NCBI RefSeq assembly: GCF_958295425.1
Contig: NC_081149.1
Coordinates: 16,684,090 to 16,748,089 of the forward strand
Length of the DNA: 64,000 nt
Source: Solea solea
Taxonomy: Eukaryota > Chordata > Actinopteri > Pleuronectiformes > Soleidae
Reading direction: 5' to 3'
Part shown: positions 63,087-64,000 of the stretch, piece after piece
Numbering within the stretch: position 1 is the first letter of the stretch
How the letters are laid out: each line of letters begins with the position of its first letter
Notes under the pieces: generated by a model
The model's database searches: none
What the model was told of the DNA's origin: nothing
What the model saw: the letters and a program-made list of their open reading frames with translations, nothing else
Program-made: the position numbers and the translations under genes

Positions 63087-64000
63087 GTGGGTAAGACACA
63101 GCACCCACAATTAACAGCCATCAGCTGTGAACACCCAGGATGATGTTTGTTTCAGGTTGGTGGTTTATTGGTTTCCTGTGTGATAACCACTAAAACCAGT
63201 AATTCTCAGGCACCAAAGCTGCTTACAGTAGATCTTTGTCCCAGAAAAAACATTCAGACTTGTCAAACACAAGTCTAACACATAACATAGTCTCGAGGGG
63301 CAGCATTGTGATATCAACATGCACAATATTTATATCACAAAAAATATATAAATACTGCAAATATACTGTATGTGTGTGAGGTTTATATAGAGTTTGCAAG
63401 TGAGTCAGTGTTCTGTTAAAAAAAGAGTCTGTAGCAGTACAGTAACATTATGAAATGCAGCCATCAATAAAGTTATTTAGCTTTTTCTGCATCTTGCTGT
63501 CTGCCAGTAAAAGGTCTATCAAAATGCAATTTGTTGGTACAGAAGAGATATTGTAGTCGTACATATCAAAGAACAATATTTACAAAGATATGTATCTTTC
63601 AATTGGAGCAAAGCATATAAGAGCTGTGTTATGCTGCACCTCCCATCATATGGAAATAATTATTGATATCCATAATGTACTTTTTAAGTATCCGTATGTT
63701 CGATATTGTTTAAAGCCAGAAGTAAGAACTGTACAATGATTAATGACTAGTATTTGAAGCTTTAAGTGTACAGGTTTTTTTAATAACGCAAAACTAACCT
63801 TGTTCAAACAAATGCTTAATTATAAGATAAAAGCATATAAATCATGAGGTCAAAATGTGTTTCTCTTTGTCATGAACGTTTCAGTTAACAGCAGGTATTC
63901 ATTTCATTTTAAAGCTTACATTACAGTGTGCCAGTGATGTCAAGAACTACATGAAATTGGCCTCATAATGTTGTTTTATCCACCAGACAATTCACATGCA
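63087..64000. other. sumo2 intron 2 (partial)
   Basis: AT-rich intronic sequence following the GTGGGT donor at 63087. No further sumo2 exon, other ORF or clear repeat is seen up to the window end. Confidence 0.6.

Overview
The window is vertebrate nuclear DNA, almost certainly from a percomorph-type teleost fish. It shows multi-exon genes with GT/AG introns, abundant CA/GT, AT and ATT microsatellites, tRNA-derived SINEs, Tc1-like and hAT-like transposon debris, and proteins close to zebrafish and human orthologues. Exon chains were assembled by hand from splice signals, reading phase and remembered human family sequences. No database search was run. For slc25a19, mif4gd, mrps7, gga3 and nup85 the exon lengths sum exactly to an open frame.

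Layout. Positions 1-21587 are best read as the long first intron of pitpnc1. It holds repeats but no exon I can support. Pitpnc1 (+) has eight coding exons from 21588 to 35308, including an 8-nt microexon; its first coding exon lies upstream of the window. After about 2 kb of spacer come slc25a19 (-, 37493-39128, mitochondrial thiamine pyrophosphate carrier), an unrecognised small ORF (-, 40688-40921), mif4gd (+, 41980-43736), mrps7 (-, 45528-47199), gga3 (+, 47437-53478), nup85 (-, 54805-60135) and the first two coding exons of a SUMO2/3 gene (+, 61072-63086, continuing past the window).

From slc25a19 to sumo2 the order matches, as I recall it, the human 17q25 block SUMO2-NUP85-GGA3-MRPS7-MIF4GD-SLC25A19. 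PITPNC1 lies several Mb away in human but directly abuts the block here. The genes do not form one pathway; they are housekeeping genes in lipid transfer, mitochondrial transport and translation, histone mRNA translation, TGN sorting, nuclear pore and SUMO. They are packed with shared head-to-head promoters (mrps7/gga3, 237 bp between start codons; nup85/sumo2, 936 bp) and a nearly touching convergent end (gga3/nup85).

I found no novel gene system. The most interesting non-genic observations are: a 140-bp sequence upstream of sumo2 that recurs about 98% identical inside a dispersed element in sumo2 intron 1; a second local duplication of about 240 bp whose downstream copy abuts a fragment of the same element family; the 8-nt pitpnc1 microexon; a stop-free 108-nt intron in slc25a19; a hairpin next to the sumo2 start codon; and an isoleucine at SUMO residue 41.
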